64,000 bases of DNA from Clostridium lacusfryxellense (lineage in GTDB: Bacteria; Bacillota; Clostridia; Clostridiales; Clostridiaceae). The position numbers were made by a program, and so were the translations under genes. The notes under the pieces are model-generated. The model was not told the origin of the DNA. It searched no databases and saw only the letters and a list, made by a program, of their open reading frames with translations. The stretch covers positions 1 to 64,000 of the forward strand of contig NZ_JAHLEB010000021.1 of NCBI RefSeq assembly GCF_018861735.1. Reading direction: 5' to 3'. This document shows, in pieces, positions 56,416 through 64,000 of the stretch; the stretch's first letter is position 1; every line of letters begins with the position of its first letter.

Positions 56416-57579
56416 TTAAGCAGTTTTAGATTTCGAATACACATCAAAAGCTACAGCAAATAATAATACTAAGCCTTTAATAGTTTGTTGCCAATCAATT
56501 CCAACTCCCATAAGAGACATTCCATTATTCATAACTCCCATGAATAGACCACCAATCATAGCTCCCATAATTGTACCTATACCACCAGCCGTTGATGCTC
56601 CACCAATAAAGCAAGCAGCAATTGCATCAAGTTCAAATCCAACACCAGCATTTGGAGTTGCTGAATTAAGTCTTGCAGCAAAAACAAGTCCTGCTAGAGC
56701 ACTTAATACTCCCATATTAACAAATACTAAAAATATTACCCATTTCGTTTTTACTCCAGAAAGTCTTGCAGCTTTTTCATTTCCTCCAAGTGCATAAATA
56801 TGTCTTCCAAGTGTAGTTTTTTTAGTTATAAAAGTATAAATAGCTACTAAAACTGCTAATAATACTAACACATTTGGTAACCCTTTATATGAAGCCATTA
56901 TATAACAAAATGCATTTATAAGTATTATAAGAGTTCCCATTTTAAGTCCTAGAATTACTGGGCTAGTAACTTCAAATTTGTACTTCTTTTGAGCAGCTCT
57001 TTTTTTCATTTCTGACAATACATAGAATACAGTTAAAATTAAACCAATAACAATTGTTGTAATATGAATTCCATTACCATTAAAGAAATCCGGAATAAAA
57101 CCAGTACTCATTAATTGAAATGATTTAGGGAAAGGTGCTATAGATGTACCATCTAGAGAAACATAAGTTAATCCTCTAAATACCATCATACCAGCTAGTG
57201 TAGTTATAAATGCTGGTATTTTTACATAAGCAACCCAAAATCCTTGCCAAGCTCCTACAATAGCACCAATTATAAGTACAATTGCAATTCCAAGTGGTGT
57301 AGACATTTTATTGTTAATTATCATTATTCCGGCCAATGCTCCAACTACTGCAGCTACTGAACCTACCGATAAATCAATTTGAAAAGCTACAATTACAAGG
57401 AGCATTCCAATTGCAAGTATTAATATATAACTATTCTGCAATATCAAATTAGTAATATTTAATGGTTTTAATAAAATACCGCCTGATGCAATTTGAAAAA
57501 ATACCATAATTCCTACTAGAGCAATTATCATGCTATATTGAGTTACATTCTCCTTAAATACCTTCATTAAAGATTTCAT
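56416..57579 (-). CDS. Sugar ABC transporter permease, copy 2 (GguB/XylH type)
   Basis: This 387-residue permease is identical in protein sequence to the copy at 46025-47188. About ten membrane helices and the AraH/RbsC motifs are shared. It works with the ATPase whose gene overlaps its start by 4 nt and with the binding protein at 59250-60353. Silent DNA differences outside the identical tract show that the copies are not an assembly artefact. It is followed by the chemoreceptor gene after 39 nt. Confidence 0.93.
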   Translation of the reverse strand: MKSLMKVFKENVTQYSMIIALVGIMVFFQIASGGILLKPLNITNLILQNSYILILAIGMLLVIVAFQIDLSVGSVAAVVGALAGIMIINNKMSTPLGIAIVLIIGAIVGAWQGFWVAYVKIPAFITTLAGMMVFRGLTYVSLDGTSIAPFPKSFQLMSTGFIPDFFNGNGIHITTIVIGLILTVFYVLSEMKKRAAQKKYKFEVTSPVILGLKMGTLIILINAFCYIMASYKGLPNVLVLLAVLVAIYTFITKKTTLGRHIYALGGNEKAARLSGVKTKWVIFLVFVNMGVLSALAGLVFAARLNSATPNAGVGFELDAIAACFIGGASTAGGIGTIMGAMIGGLFMGVMNNGMSLMGVGIDWQQTIKGLVLLFAVAFDVYSKSKTA

Positions 57580-59123
57580 AATTGTGCCTCCTCTTCAAGA
57601 TCTTGTTTAAGTATCATTTTCATTATTTTCTCTTGAGATGCGTCCTTAGCACTCATCTCTCCAAGTATTTTCCCATCATTCATAACATATATCCTATCAC
57701 AAATTCCTAATAGTTCAGCAAGCTCTGAGGAGATGACCAATATGCCCTTATCTTCTGCTGCTAATTTATTAATTATAGTGTATATTTCATATTTTGCACC
57801 TACATCAATACCTCTAGTAGGTTCATCTAAAATTAAAACCTCAGGTCTAGTAAAAATCCATTTAGCCAAAATTACCTTTTGCTGATTTCCACCACTTAGA
57901 GTACCTGTCTTTTGAAGTATACCAGAGCATTTAATGTTTAACCGCTTACGTAAATCTTCTGCCACTAATATTTCTTCATTTTCATTTATTACACCAGCTT
58001 TAGATATTTTCTTTAAATTTGCAAGGGTTGTGTTTCCTTTTATGTGATCTATTAAGACTAATCCATATTCTTTTCTATCCTCTGTAACATAAGCAAGTCC
58101 ACTTTCAATTGCTTTATTTACATTATCTAGATGTACTTCCTTGTCATTAATGAATACTTGTCCAGTTATTTTTTTTCCATAAGATTTTCCAAAAATACTC
58201 ATTGCGAGTTCAGTTCTTCCAGCTCCCATAAGGCCTGCAATTCCTACAACTTCTCCTTTATGAATATTAATATTCACATCATCACTAACTTTACGATCAC
58301 TAATCGATGGATGATATACATTCCAATTTTTCACTTCAAATATAGTATCCCCAATTTTAGATTCTCTACTAGGATATCTATGAACTAAATCTCTTCCAAC
58401 CATACCTTTAATTATTCTATCTTCAGTAATATTATCCGTGCGGGTATTAAGAGTTTCAATAGTTGATCCATCTCTTATAATAGTAATTGAATCCGATATT
58501 TTTTTTATCTCATTTAATTTATGGGATATCATTATTGATGTAATTCCATGGCTTTTAAGTCCATTAATTAACTTTAACAGATTATCACTATCTGCTTCAT
58601 TAAGTGCAGCTGTTGGTTCATCCAAAATTAGCAGTTTAACTTCTTTAGACAATGCTTTTGCTATTTCAACTAACTGCTGCTTACCTACCCCTATGGAACC
58701 AATAAGAGTATCTGGAGATTCATTTAAGCCTACTTTTTTTAATAATTCTATTGTCTTTACTTTAGTTTCATTCCAATCGACCACTCCATTTTTACCTTGT
58801 TCATTTCCTAAAAATATATTTTCAGCAATAGATAATGTTGGTATTAGTGCTAACTCTTGGTGAATTATTACTATTCCTAAATGTTCACTATTTCTTATAT
58901 CCTTAAATTCACACAAATTACCATTAAATATAATGTCTCCACTATATGTTCCATGAGGATGTACTCCACTTAGAACTTTCATTAGTGTTGATTTACCTGC
59001 ACCATTTTCTCCAACTAAGGCATGAATTTCCCCTTGTAAAACCTTAAGATTAACATTATTTAAGGCCTTAACCCCTGGAAAAGTTTTGGTGATATTTTTC
59101 ATTTCAAGAATAATATCTGACAT
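57576..59123 (-). CDS. Sugar ABC transporter ATPase, copy 2 (GguA/XylG type)
   Basis: This 515-residue double ABC protein has Walker [23 protein letters not shown], and in the second half [18 protein letters not shown] and [11 protein letters not shown]. It differs from copy 1 at about 31 positions, mostly conservative, clustered around residues 225-250 and at scattered surface sites. A stem-loop lies between it and the upstream binding-protein gene, so it is probably expressed below the binding protein from the same transcript. Confidence 0.93.
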   Translation of the reverse strand: MSDIILEMKNITKTFPGVKALNNVNLKVLQGEIHALVGENGAGKSTLMKVLSGVHPHGTYSGDIIFNGNLCEFKDIRNSEHLGIVIIHQELALIPTLSIAENIFLGNEQGKNGVVDWNETKVKTIELLKKVGLNESPDTLIGSIGVGKQQLVEIAKALSKEVKLLILDEPTAALNEADSDNLLKLINGLKSHGITSIMISHKLNEIKKISDSITIIRDGSTIETLNTRTDNITEDRIIKGMVGRDLVHRYPSRESKIGDTIFEVKNWNVYHPSISDRKVSDDVNINIHKGEVVGIAGLMGAGRTELAMSIFGKSYGKKITGQVFINDKEVHLDNVNKAIESGLAYVTEDRKEYGLVLIDHIKGNTTLANLKKISKAGVINENEEILVAEDLRKRLNIKCSGILQKTGTLSGGNQQKVILAKWIFTRPEVLILDEPTRGIDVGAKYEIYTIINKLAAEDKGILVISSELAELLGICDRIYVMNDGKILGEMSAKDASQEKIMKMILKQDLEEEAQL

Positions 59124-59151
59124 ACGGTATTCAACTCCTCACATTTAGTAA

Positions 59152-59190
59152 ATAAGGTTAGTGGTGATTGTAACCCACCACTAACCTTAT
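59152..59190 (-). other. Intercistronic hairpin between binding protein and ATPase genes
   Basis: ATAAGGTTAGTGGTG pairs with CACCACTAACCTTAT around a 9-nt loop. Only a weak T-run follows on the minus strand, so it likely stabilises the upstream message and lowers downstream expression. Confidence 0.65.
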
Positions 59191-59249
59191 ATTTGATTAA
59201 AACTAATATTTAGTTTAACTGATTTGCATTTAAAACAAATTATTAATTA

Positions 59250-60353
59250 TTATTTTAATTTATCAGCAGTTATATATCCACTATCCACTACAATTTTTTG
59301 ATAGTTAGCTTTATCAACAACAACTGGATCACATAAGAATGATGGTACAACCTTCATTCCAGTATCGTAAGTTTTTGTATCATTAACTACTGGTGTTTTA
59401 CCTAATAAAACAGCATTTGCCATCTCAGCAGCCTTTTCAGCAAGTATTCTAGTATCTTTGAATATTGATGATGTTTGTTCTCCTGCTATTATAGACTTAA
59501 CTGAAGCAACTTCACAATCTTGTCCTGTAATTACAGGCATTTTTTGAGTAGCAGATCCATATCCAACACCTTTTAATGATGATATTATACCAATACTTAT
59601 ACCATCATATGGTGATAATACTGCATCAACCTTAGCTGAAGTATAACTTTTACTCAATATGTTATCCATTCTTGCTTGTGCAGTAGCACCATCCCATCTT
59701 AAAGTACCAACTTGTGCATAAGCTGTTTGTTTACTTTGAACAACTAATTTACCTGAAGATATATATGGTTGTAAAACTGACATTGCACCATCAAAGAAGA
59801 ATTTTGCATTATTATCATCTGGTGAACCTGCAAATAATTCTATGTTAAATGGACCTTTTGCTTCTTTAAGTTTTAGAGTGCTTTCAATGTATCCAGCTTG
59901 TAAAACTCCAACTTTAAAATTATCAAAGGTTGCATAGTAATCTACAAATGCAGTCTTTGTAATTAAACGGTCATAAGATATTACAGGAATTTTTGCATCA
60001 TGAGCCTGTTGTAATACATCTGTGAGTGCTGTACCATCAACTGATGCAATAACTAATACTTTTGCACCTTTAGTGATCATGTTTTCTATTTGTGCTACTT
60101 GATTTTGTACATTATTATCAGCATACTGTAAATCAGTTTTATAACCTAATTTTTCTAGGGATTTTACCATATTATCTCCATCATCTATCCACCTCTGTGA
60201 TGTTTTTGTAGGCATTGCTATACCTGCCAATTGTCCAGAAGATTTTGTTTCTGCGGTTTTAGTTGTAGTAGTTGGTTCAGCTTTAGAACCACACGCTGTA
60301 AGTCCTAGTACCATAGTCATTACCATTAATCCTGATAGAATCTTTTTTTTCAT
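59250..60353 (-). CDS. ChvE-like sugar-binding lipoprotein, copy 2
   Basis: This 367-residue lipoprotein has a signal peptide with lipobox GLTAC and a Thr-rich spacer, followed by a ChvE/XylF-type binding fold ([20 protein letters not shown] and ISYDRLI). The ATG at 60353 has a GGGGGG ribosome binding site; an eight-codon extension covers that site. It is the first gene of the second importer operon with gguA2, gguB2 and the chemoreceptor. Its long upstream region carries a cre-overlapped promoter and AraR sites. Confidence 0.93.
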   Translation of the reverse strand: MKKKILSGLMVMTMVLGLTACGSKAEPTTTTKTAETKSSGQLAGIAMPTKTSQRWIDDGDNMVKSLEKLGYKTDLQYADNNVQNQVAQIENMITKGAKVLVIASVDGTALTDVLQQAHDAKIPVISYDRLITKTAFVDYYATFDNFKVGVLQAGYIESTLKLKEAKGPFNIELFAGSPDDNNAKFFFDGAMSVLQPYISSGKLVVQSKQTAYAQVGTLRWDGATAQARMDNILSKSYTSAKVDAVLSPYDGISIGIISSLKGVGYGSATQKMPVITGQDCEVASVKSIIAGEQTSSIFKDTRILAEKAAEMANAVLLGKTPVVNDTKTYDTGMKVVPSFLCDPVVVDKANYQKIVVDSGYITADKLK

Positions 60354-60504
60354 TTTTATATTCCCCCCTAAAGTCAATAATTTGAAATATATTACTTAAA
60401 CTCTCATCAAATTAATCATTTTCTTTATAATTCAGATATACCTGATGAAAGGTAGCAATCAACAATTTATTCTGGCATAATTTATAAGCGCTTTTAATTT
60501 TTTT

Positions 60505-60593
60505 TGTTTTCGTTTTCATTTGTATATTGCAAACGTGTTTTCGTTTACATCTGCAATTCATCATATTCTACCACATTTTTTTTATTCACACAA
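60505..60593 (-). promoter_or_regulatory. Promoter with two perfect cre sites (transporter-2 operon)
   Basis: On the minus strand, TTGTGT (60588-60593) and TAGAAT (60565-60570) are 17 nt apart. Two sites fit the cre consensus at every fixed position: 60536-60550 (TGTTTTCGTTTACAT) just past the start site, and 60505-60519 (TGTTTTCGTTTTCAT). A weaker cre-like AAGCGCTT lies at 60486-60493. CcpA would block initiation or elongation when glucose is present. Confidence 0.7.
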
Positions 60594-60836
60594 TGTTTAT
60601 ATTTATTTAATACAAAACTTTATGTTTTTCGCTTGTACTTTCCTATTAAAAGCTAATTTATCTAGTTAATTTAAGGTGATTCACAAAAGTAATGTGCCTT
60701 ATTTCTCTAAATTCCCTATTTGATTGGAAGTTCGTACATTTTTGGGCAATATATTTGTAACTGTAGTCAAGTTATCCGAAAGTCAAGTAATGGTTTACAT
60801 TGTTCACATATAATCATCTTTTTCTAATTAGTTACC
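60594..60836. other. Unexplained non-coding stretch
   Basis: No credible frame, promoter or hairpin was identified between the cre-linked promoter and the AraR sites. Its base composition is less extreme than the flanks, which could mean a decayed gene or insertion sequence, but no family was recognised. Confidence 0.4.
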
Positions 60837-60875
60837 TGTACAACGAAGCGCTAATTGTACGCACAACCTATTATA
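60837..60875 (-). promoter_or_regulatory. Twin AraR sites and -10 box upstream of transporter 2
   Basis: TTGTACGCACAA (60855-60866) and a shorter TGTACA core (60837-60842) have centres 21 bp apart, as at araB. TATAAT (60870-60875, minus strand) lies beside the longer site. Confidence 0.7.
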
Positions 60876-60948
60876 TATATGTTCTCCATTGATTTGCAAA
60901 TTCCTCTATTTTTTATAAAAAATAAAATATAAATAAAATAATACCTTC

Positions 60949-62040
60949 TTATTTCAGTGGCACATTCCCAGTTGAGTATCTTACAAGTAATTCAGGTTTG
61001 TAAATATAAGATGGTTTTTTAACATTATTTTCAACCATACCAATAAGAAGTCTCGCTGCTCTTCTGCCCATATCCTCCTTAGGATGTCCAACAGTTGTGA
61101 ATCTTAGCTCTGTAGATATTGAGATATGTGAATCATCATATCCAGTTATAGATATATCCTCTGGAATTCTTAGTCCCGCATCTAATATAGCTTGAACCAC
61201 ATATATTGCAATCTGATCATTATAACAAACTATTGCTGTAGGTCTATCCTTTTTACGAATTAAATTACTGGTAAATGCATAAGGCGCAAAAGTCTCTTCG
61301 TTTGTTTCAAAACTATTTACAAAATTACTATTCAATTCCACTCCGAATTCTTCCATAGCTTTTTTATAACCCAATTGCCTATTTACTCCTTGAAGATCAT
61401 CCTTCTTAAATACTCCAGCTATTTTTCTATGGCCAAGTTGAAGTAAATACTTTGTTGTAAGATATTCACCTTCGATATCATCCACTATTACATAAGCAGG
61501 GTCTAATTCATCATATTTTGCATTAATCATAATATAAGGTATGTCTTTTTTTTCTAGCTCTTTGTACCATTTTAAATTCACATTTTCACAGGCGCTCATA
61601 GTTGGCTCTACAATTAATCCTACTATGTCATTGTCAATTATCTTTTTTAGGCACTCTGCCTCTTTTGGTTTTTCATTGTTTGTATTTAATAACATTAAAT
61701 TATATCCTTCTGCGCTTAGAACTTCTTCTATTCCATAAATAATCGACGGAAAAATATAATTAGATATATAGGTAGTGATAACAGCGATAGTTCCTTTTTT
61801 AGTATTTTCATCTCTTGAGGAACAAAATGTTCCTTTCCCTTGCTCTTTGTATATATATCCACCTTTTTCAAGTTCCATTAAAGCTTGTCTCACTGTATGT
61901 CTACTAACCTTGAATTTTGCTGCAATTTCATTTTCGGTTAGCAATTGCTCTCCAGCTCTAATTTTCTTAGCTCTCATTTCAGCTTTAAAATATTCTGCGA
62001 TTTTCATGTACTTTGTTAATTTTTCTGTATTACCAATCAT
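60949..62040 (-). CDS. araR: Arabinose regulon repressor AraR (GntR-LacI chimera)
   Basis: This 363-residue regulator has a GntR winged helix at residues about 5-75 (TENEIAAKFKVSRHTVRQAL, EKGGYIYKEQGKGTF). It is joined to a LacI-type effector domain (KGTIAVITTYISNYIFPSII onward). This chimera is diagnostic of AraR, which binds L-arabinose and releases AATTGTACGTACAATT-type operators. The start at 62040 gives the usual length (about 362) and lies after the promoter; a longer frame to 62133 would begin inside the -35 box. Matching operators occur at four places in the window. Confidence 0.93.
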   Translation of the reverse strand: MIGNTEKLTKYMKIAEYFKAEMRAKKIRAGEQLLTENEIAAKFKVSRHTVRQALMELEKGGYIYKEQGKGTFCSSRDENTKKGTIAVITTYISNYIFPSIIYGIEEVLSAEGYNLMLLNTNNEKPKEAECLKKIIDNDIVGLIVEPTMSACENVNLKWYKELEKKDIPYIMINAKYDELDPAYVIVDDIEGEYLTTKYLLQLGHRKIAGVFKKDDLQGVNRQLGYKKAMEEFGVELNSNFVNSFETNEETFAPYAFTSNLIRKKDRPTAIVCYNDQIAIYVVQAILDAGLRIPEDISITGYDDSHISISTELRFTTVGHPKEDMGRRAARLLIGMVENNVKKPSYIYKPELLVRYSTGNVPLK

Positions 62041-62064
62041 ATTAAACACCTCTAAGTCAAATTT

Positions 62065-62133
62065 TACACGTACGTACCACTTAATCTTTATTCCACTTTG
62101 TTTTATTATAGTGGCAGTACAAAACTTATTCAA
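62065..62133 (-). promoter_or_regulatory. araR promoter with a degenerate AraR site
   Basis: On the minus strand, TTGAAT (62128-62133) and TATAAT (62105-62110) are 17 nt apart. TGGTACGTACGT (62068-62079, minus strand) keeps the central GTACGTAC of the AraR core (9 of 12 matches) between promoter and start, which suggests autoregulation. Confidence 0.65.
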
Positions 62134-62163
62134 CTCTTTTAATTAAAAAATTTATTTTAAGAA

Positions 62164-63342
62164 TTATATTATTTTTTTATTTATGAAAAATATATCCTGC
62201 ATAGTCATTAAAGCCGCTCCTAATATGGATGCATTTTCCTTTAGTTTTGAGAATGATAACGAGCATTCTTCTTTCGTGTAAAAACTATTCTCCTCAAAAA
62301 CTCTTTTTATTAAAAGTTCTTTGTAATATTCTTCATAATAGGTGATTTTACCTCCTATTATAACTTTCTCAGGATCTGTTATTAAAATAATATTTTTGAT
62401 TCCTTCTGCAAGATAGTCCAAGTAATTATAAAGGATATTTTTTGCTACTTCACTAGTCCTCGTTAGTTTAAAAAACTCTTTAAGGCTCTTATCATTTGTT
62501 TTGAACTCTTCATTATATTGTTTTAGTAGAGCTTTTTCAGACGCGTATAGTTCCCAACATCCTTTTTTACCACAATTACACTGCTCTCCATTTTTAACTA
62601 TAGTCATGTGACCAAATTCACCAGCACGTTTATTACACCCTTTATAAAGATTATCGTTTATCACTACTCCTGCACCTATTCCCTCTGTGATAGATACAAA
62701 AACTAAATTTTTTAAAGCACCATCAGAATTTAGGAATGTTTCAGCATATGCTGATGCATTTGCCTCATTTTCCATATAAAATTTATAATTATATTTAGCT
62801 TCATATTCTTTTAAATGTATATTTTTTAAATTTAGATTTGGTGCATTTACTAAAAGAAGTTTTTCTTCATTTACAGTACCTGGGAGTGAAAATCCTACAC
62901 CAATTATTTTATCTTTAGGTATTTTAGAATTATCTACTATTGTATCAATGCATTTTTTTATTTTATCCATAATTATATCTATACTTTCAAGTTCTTGTGA
63001 TAGTCTAATTTCTTCTTCCACAATTATCTCGAGTTTAAGGTTTGTTAATGCAACTCTTATCTTATTACGAGTTATACAAACCCCAAAAGAATAATTTGAA
63101 TCCGGTAAAAACCTTACAATAATTGGCTTTCTTCCACCTGTCGAATCTGCAACCCCAGCTTCATCTAGATATCCCTCTACAATAAGCTCATTAACATTGC
63201 TAATAACAGTAGGTATACTTATATAAAGTTTTTTGGATATTTCTTGTTTTGTAAGTTGACCGTTTTTATAAAGTAACTGTAATATATTCTTTTTATTTGT
63301 TTCTTTAATCGTCTCCTGATCTAATATACTGAATTTTTTCAA
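62164..63342 (-). CDS. xylR: ROK-family regulator, probably XylR
   Basis: This protein of about 392 residues has an N-terminal winged helix (QLTKQEISKKLYISIPTVISNV) and a ROK sugar-kinase-like domain. The latter has the structural zinc motif CNCGKKGCWE and the GIGAGVVINDNLYKG loop. Xylose-responsive ROK repressors of this type sit next to xylA in Firmicutes, as here. A TTG at 63342 is taken as start, with AAGGGTG 6 nt upstream; a GTG at 63351 falls inside that site. Confidence 0.85.
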   Translation of the reverse strand: MKKFSILDQETIKETNKKNILQLLYKNGQLTKQEISKKLYISIPTVISNVNELIVEGYLDEAGVADSTGGRKPIIVRFLPDSNYSFGVCITRNKIRVALTNLKLEIIVEEEIRLSQELESIDIIMDKIKKCIDTIVDNSKIPKDKIIGVGFSLPGTVNEEKLLLVNAPNLNLKNIHLKEYEAKYNYKFYMENEANASAYAETFLNSDGALKNLVFVSITEGIGAGVVINDNLYKGCNKRAGEFGHMTIVKNGEQCNCGKKGCWELYASEKALLKQYNEEFKTNDKSLKEFFKLTRTSEVAKNILYNYLDYLAEGIKNIILITDPEKVIIGGKITYYEEYYKELLIKRVFEENSFYTKEECSLSFSKLKENASILGAALMTMQDIFFINKKII

Positions 63343-63474
63343 ACATATCACCCTTCTTATCTAGTCCGCTATCAAATTCAAATAACTTAATTCTTTGTAT
63401 ATATCTTATAAGCACTCATAAAGACAAGCGTAAACTTTATGTATTTAATTATACTTTGTACATTTTTTTATTTC

Positions 63475-63519
63475 AATATAAATATAGAGGCAGTTATTAA
63501 CTGCCTCTATATTTATATT
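63475..63519 (-). terminator. xylA terminator with 22-bp perfect arms
   Basis: The two 22-bp arms (including GAGGCAGTTA and TAACTGCCTC) are perfect complements around a single central base, and a T-rich run follows on the minus strand. A partial direct copy of the outer arm follows at about 63524-63540. Confidence 0.85.
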
Positions 63520-63544
63520 AACAACCTCTATATTTATATTAAAT

Positions 63545-64000
63545 TTATTCTAAAATGTAACTATTTAATAATCCTTCAAGCAATTCTTGTCGCCCTGATT
63601 TATTTACTATAGTTTTATTTTCTAAGGCATACTTTTCAAGTTCATTAAATCCTACTTTTCCTTCTACTATATCCTTACCTATACCAACGCTGAAGCTTGA
63701 ATATCTTTCTTTTACAAACTCCTCGAGCTCTCCAGTTTCTAATAACTTCCTAGCTATTTTAAATCCCTTTGCAAATGTGTCCATTCCAACAATGTGAGAA
63801 TAGAATAAATCCACTGGTTCAAATGAAGCTCTTCTTGTTTTTGAATCAAAATTAAGCCCACCACTGTGAAGACCGCCGTTTTTTATTACCTCATACATTG
63901 CAAGAGTTGCTGTGCGAATATCTGTAGGAAATTGATCTGTATCCCATCCAAGATTCGAGTCGCCTTGGTTTGCATCAACACTTCCAAGTACTCCATTTAC
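63545..64000 (-). CDS. xylA: Xylose isomerase, C-terminal part (gene runs off the window)
   Basis: The visible 151 residues match the C-terminal third of XylA: VDANQGD (metal-site aspartates) at the window edge, then [31 protein letters not shown] and the ending [11 protein letters not shown]. The frame is open to position 64000, so the N-terminal two thirds lie outside. It converts D-xylose to D-xylulose. Reading it from an internal ATG at 63898 would miss 34 visible codons. XylR, encoded downstream, probably regulates it. Confidence 0.95.
   Translation of the reverse strand, partial: VNGVLGSVDANQGDSNLGWDTDQFPTDIRTATLAMYEVIKNGGLHSGGLNFDSKTRRASFEPVDLFYSHIVGMDTFAKGFKIARKLLETGELEEFVKERYSSFSVGIGKDIVEGKVGFNELEKYALENKTIVNKSGRQELLEGLLNSYILE

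Noticed and set aside
53363-60353. Composite transposon explaining the duplicated importer
   Set aside because: No transposase gene, terminal inverted repeat or target duplication was seen around either copy.
60594-60836. Possible small gene or insertion-sequence remnant between the two promoters
   Set aside because: Frames on both strands are broken by stops within 20 codons and no terminal repeats or recognisable residues were found.
60949-62133. Longer 394-residue version of AraR
   Set aside because: Its start lies in the -35 box of the araR promoter; the 363-residue form has the family length.

Overview
The window is AT-rich and reads as a chromosomal segment of a spore-forming, saccharolytic Clostridium (Clostridium sensu stricto). 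The evidence is strong G-rich ribosome binding sites, U-tailed hairpin terminators, a GerMN-domain lipoprotein, a Spo0E-family peptide, a trimeric [FeFe] hydrogenase, a biotin-dependent sodium-pump decarboxylase and Firmicutes-type AraR, TreR and CcpA (cre) regulatory sites. No rRNA, tRNA, CRISPR array, intact transposase or prophage was seen. Almost every gene is on the minus strand. The plus-strand genes are the tetR operon at 7.4-9.0 kb and a small cluster at 26.4-28.1 kb.

Regions 0-9 kb: a SEC-C methionine aminopeptidase, an XRE regulator, a VOC protein, two decayed genes (a kinase-like C-terminus and a frameshifted GNAT acetyltransferase), an ABC-2 exporter, a MATE exporter preceded by an attenuator-like hairpin and a 50-residue zinc-ribbon gene, and a plus-strand tetR / membrane protein / flavodoxin operon with three stacked operator palindromes. 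Regions 9-18 kb: a GerMN lipoprotein, the trehalose locus treR-treB-treC with two palindromic operators, and a four-gene Na+-translocating decarboxylase operon. Regions 18-26 kb: a YtrA-type ABC operon with a perfect 12-bp inverted repeat operator, and a BceAB/two-component type module (ATPase, FtsX permease, response regulator, histidine kinase).

Region 26-29 kb is the least explained part: a 33-residue peptide containing 21 consecutive histidines, a possible translationally coupled leader peptide, a stand-alone kinase-fold protein (aminoglycoside phosphotransferase / TCAD9-like) with every key catalytic residue, and an exported beta-carbonic anhydrase. Regions 29-41 kb: the hydrogenase hydCBA, an OpuC-type osmoprotectant transporter, and galK-galT-LacI regulator with candidate operators.

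Region 41-64 kb is a pentose regulon. AraR (GntR-LacI chimera) and XylR (ROK) sit next to xylA, which runs off the window. They are followed in the direction of transcription by two paralogous ChvE/GguA/GguB-type sugar ABC transporters, a chemoreceptor, araB-araD-araA, transaldolase, transketolase and aldose 1-epimerase. AraR-box palindromes lie in front of the transporter-2 operon, araB, the gguA1 operon and araR itself. Two promoters also carry 13-bp-period direct repeats abutting the -35 box, which point to an unidentified activator. The two permease proteins are identical although the DNA differs at scattered silent sites, and the araB leader contains eight tandem copies of an 8-bp unit. 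Together these genes would bind, import and sense pentoses, isomerise and phosphorylate them, and feed them into the non-oxidative pentose phosphate pathway.
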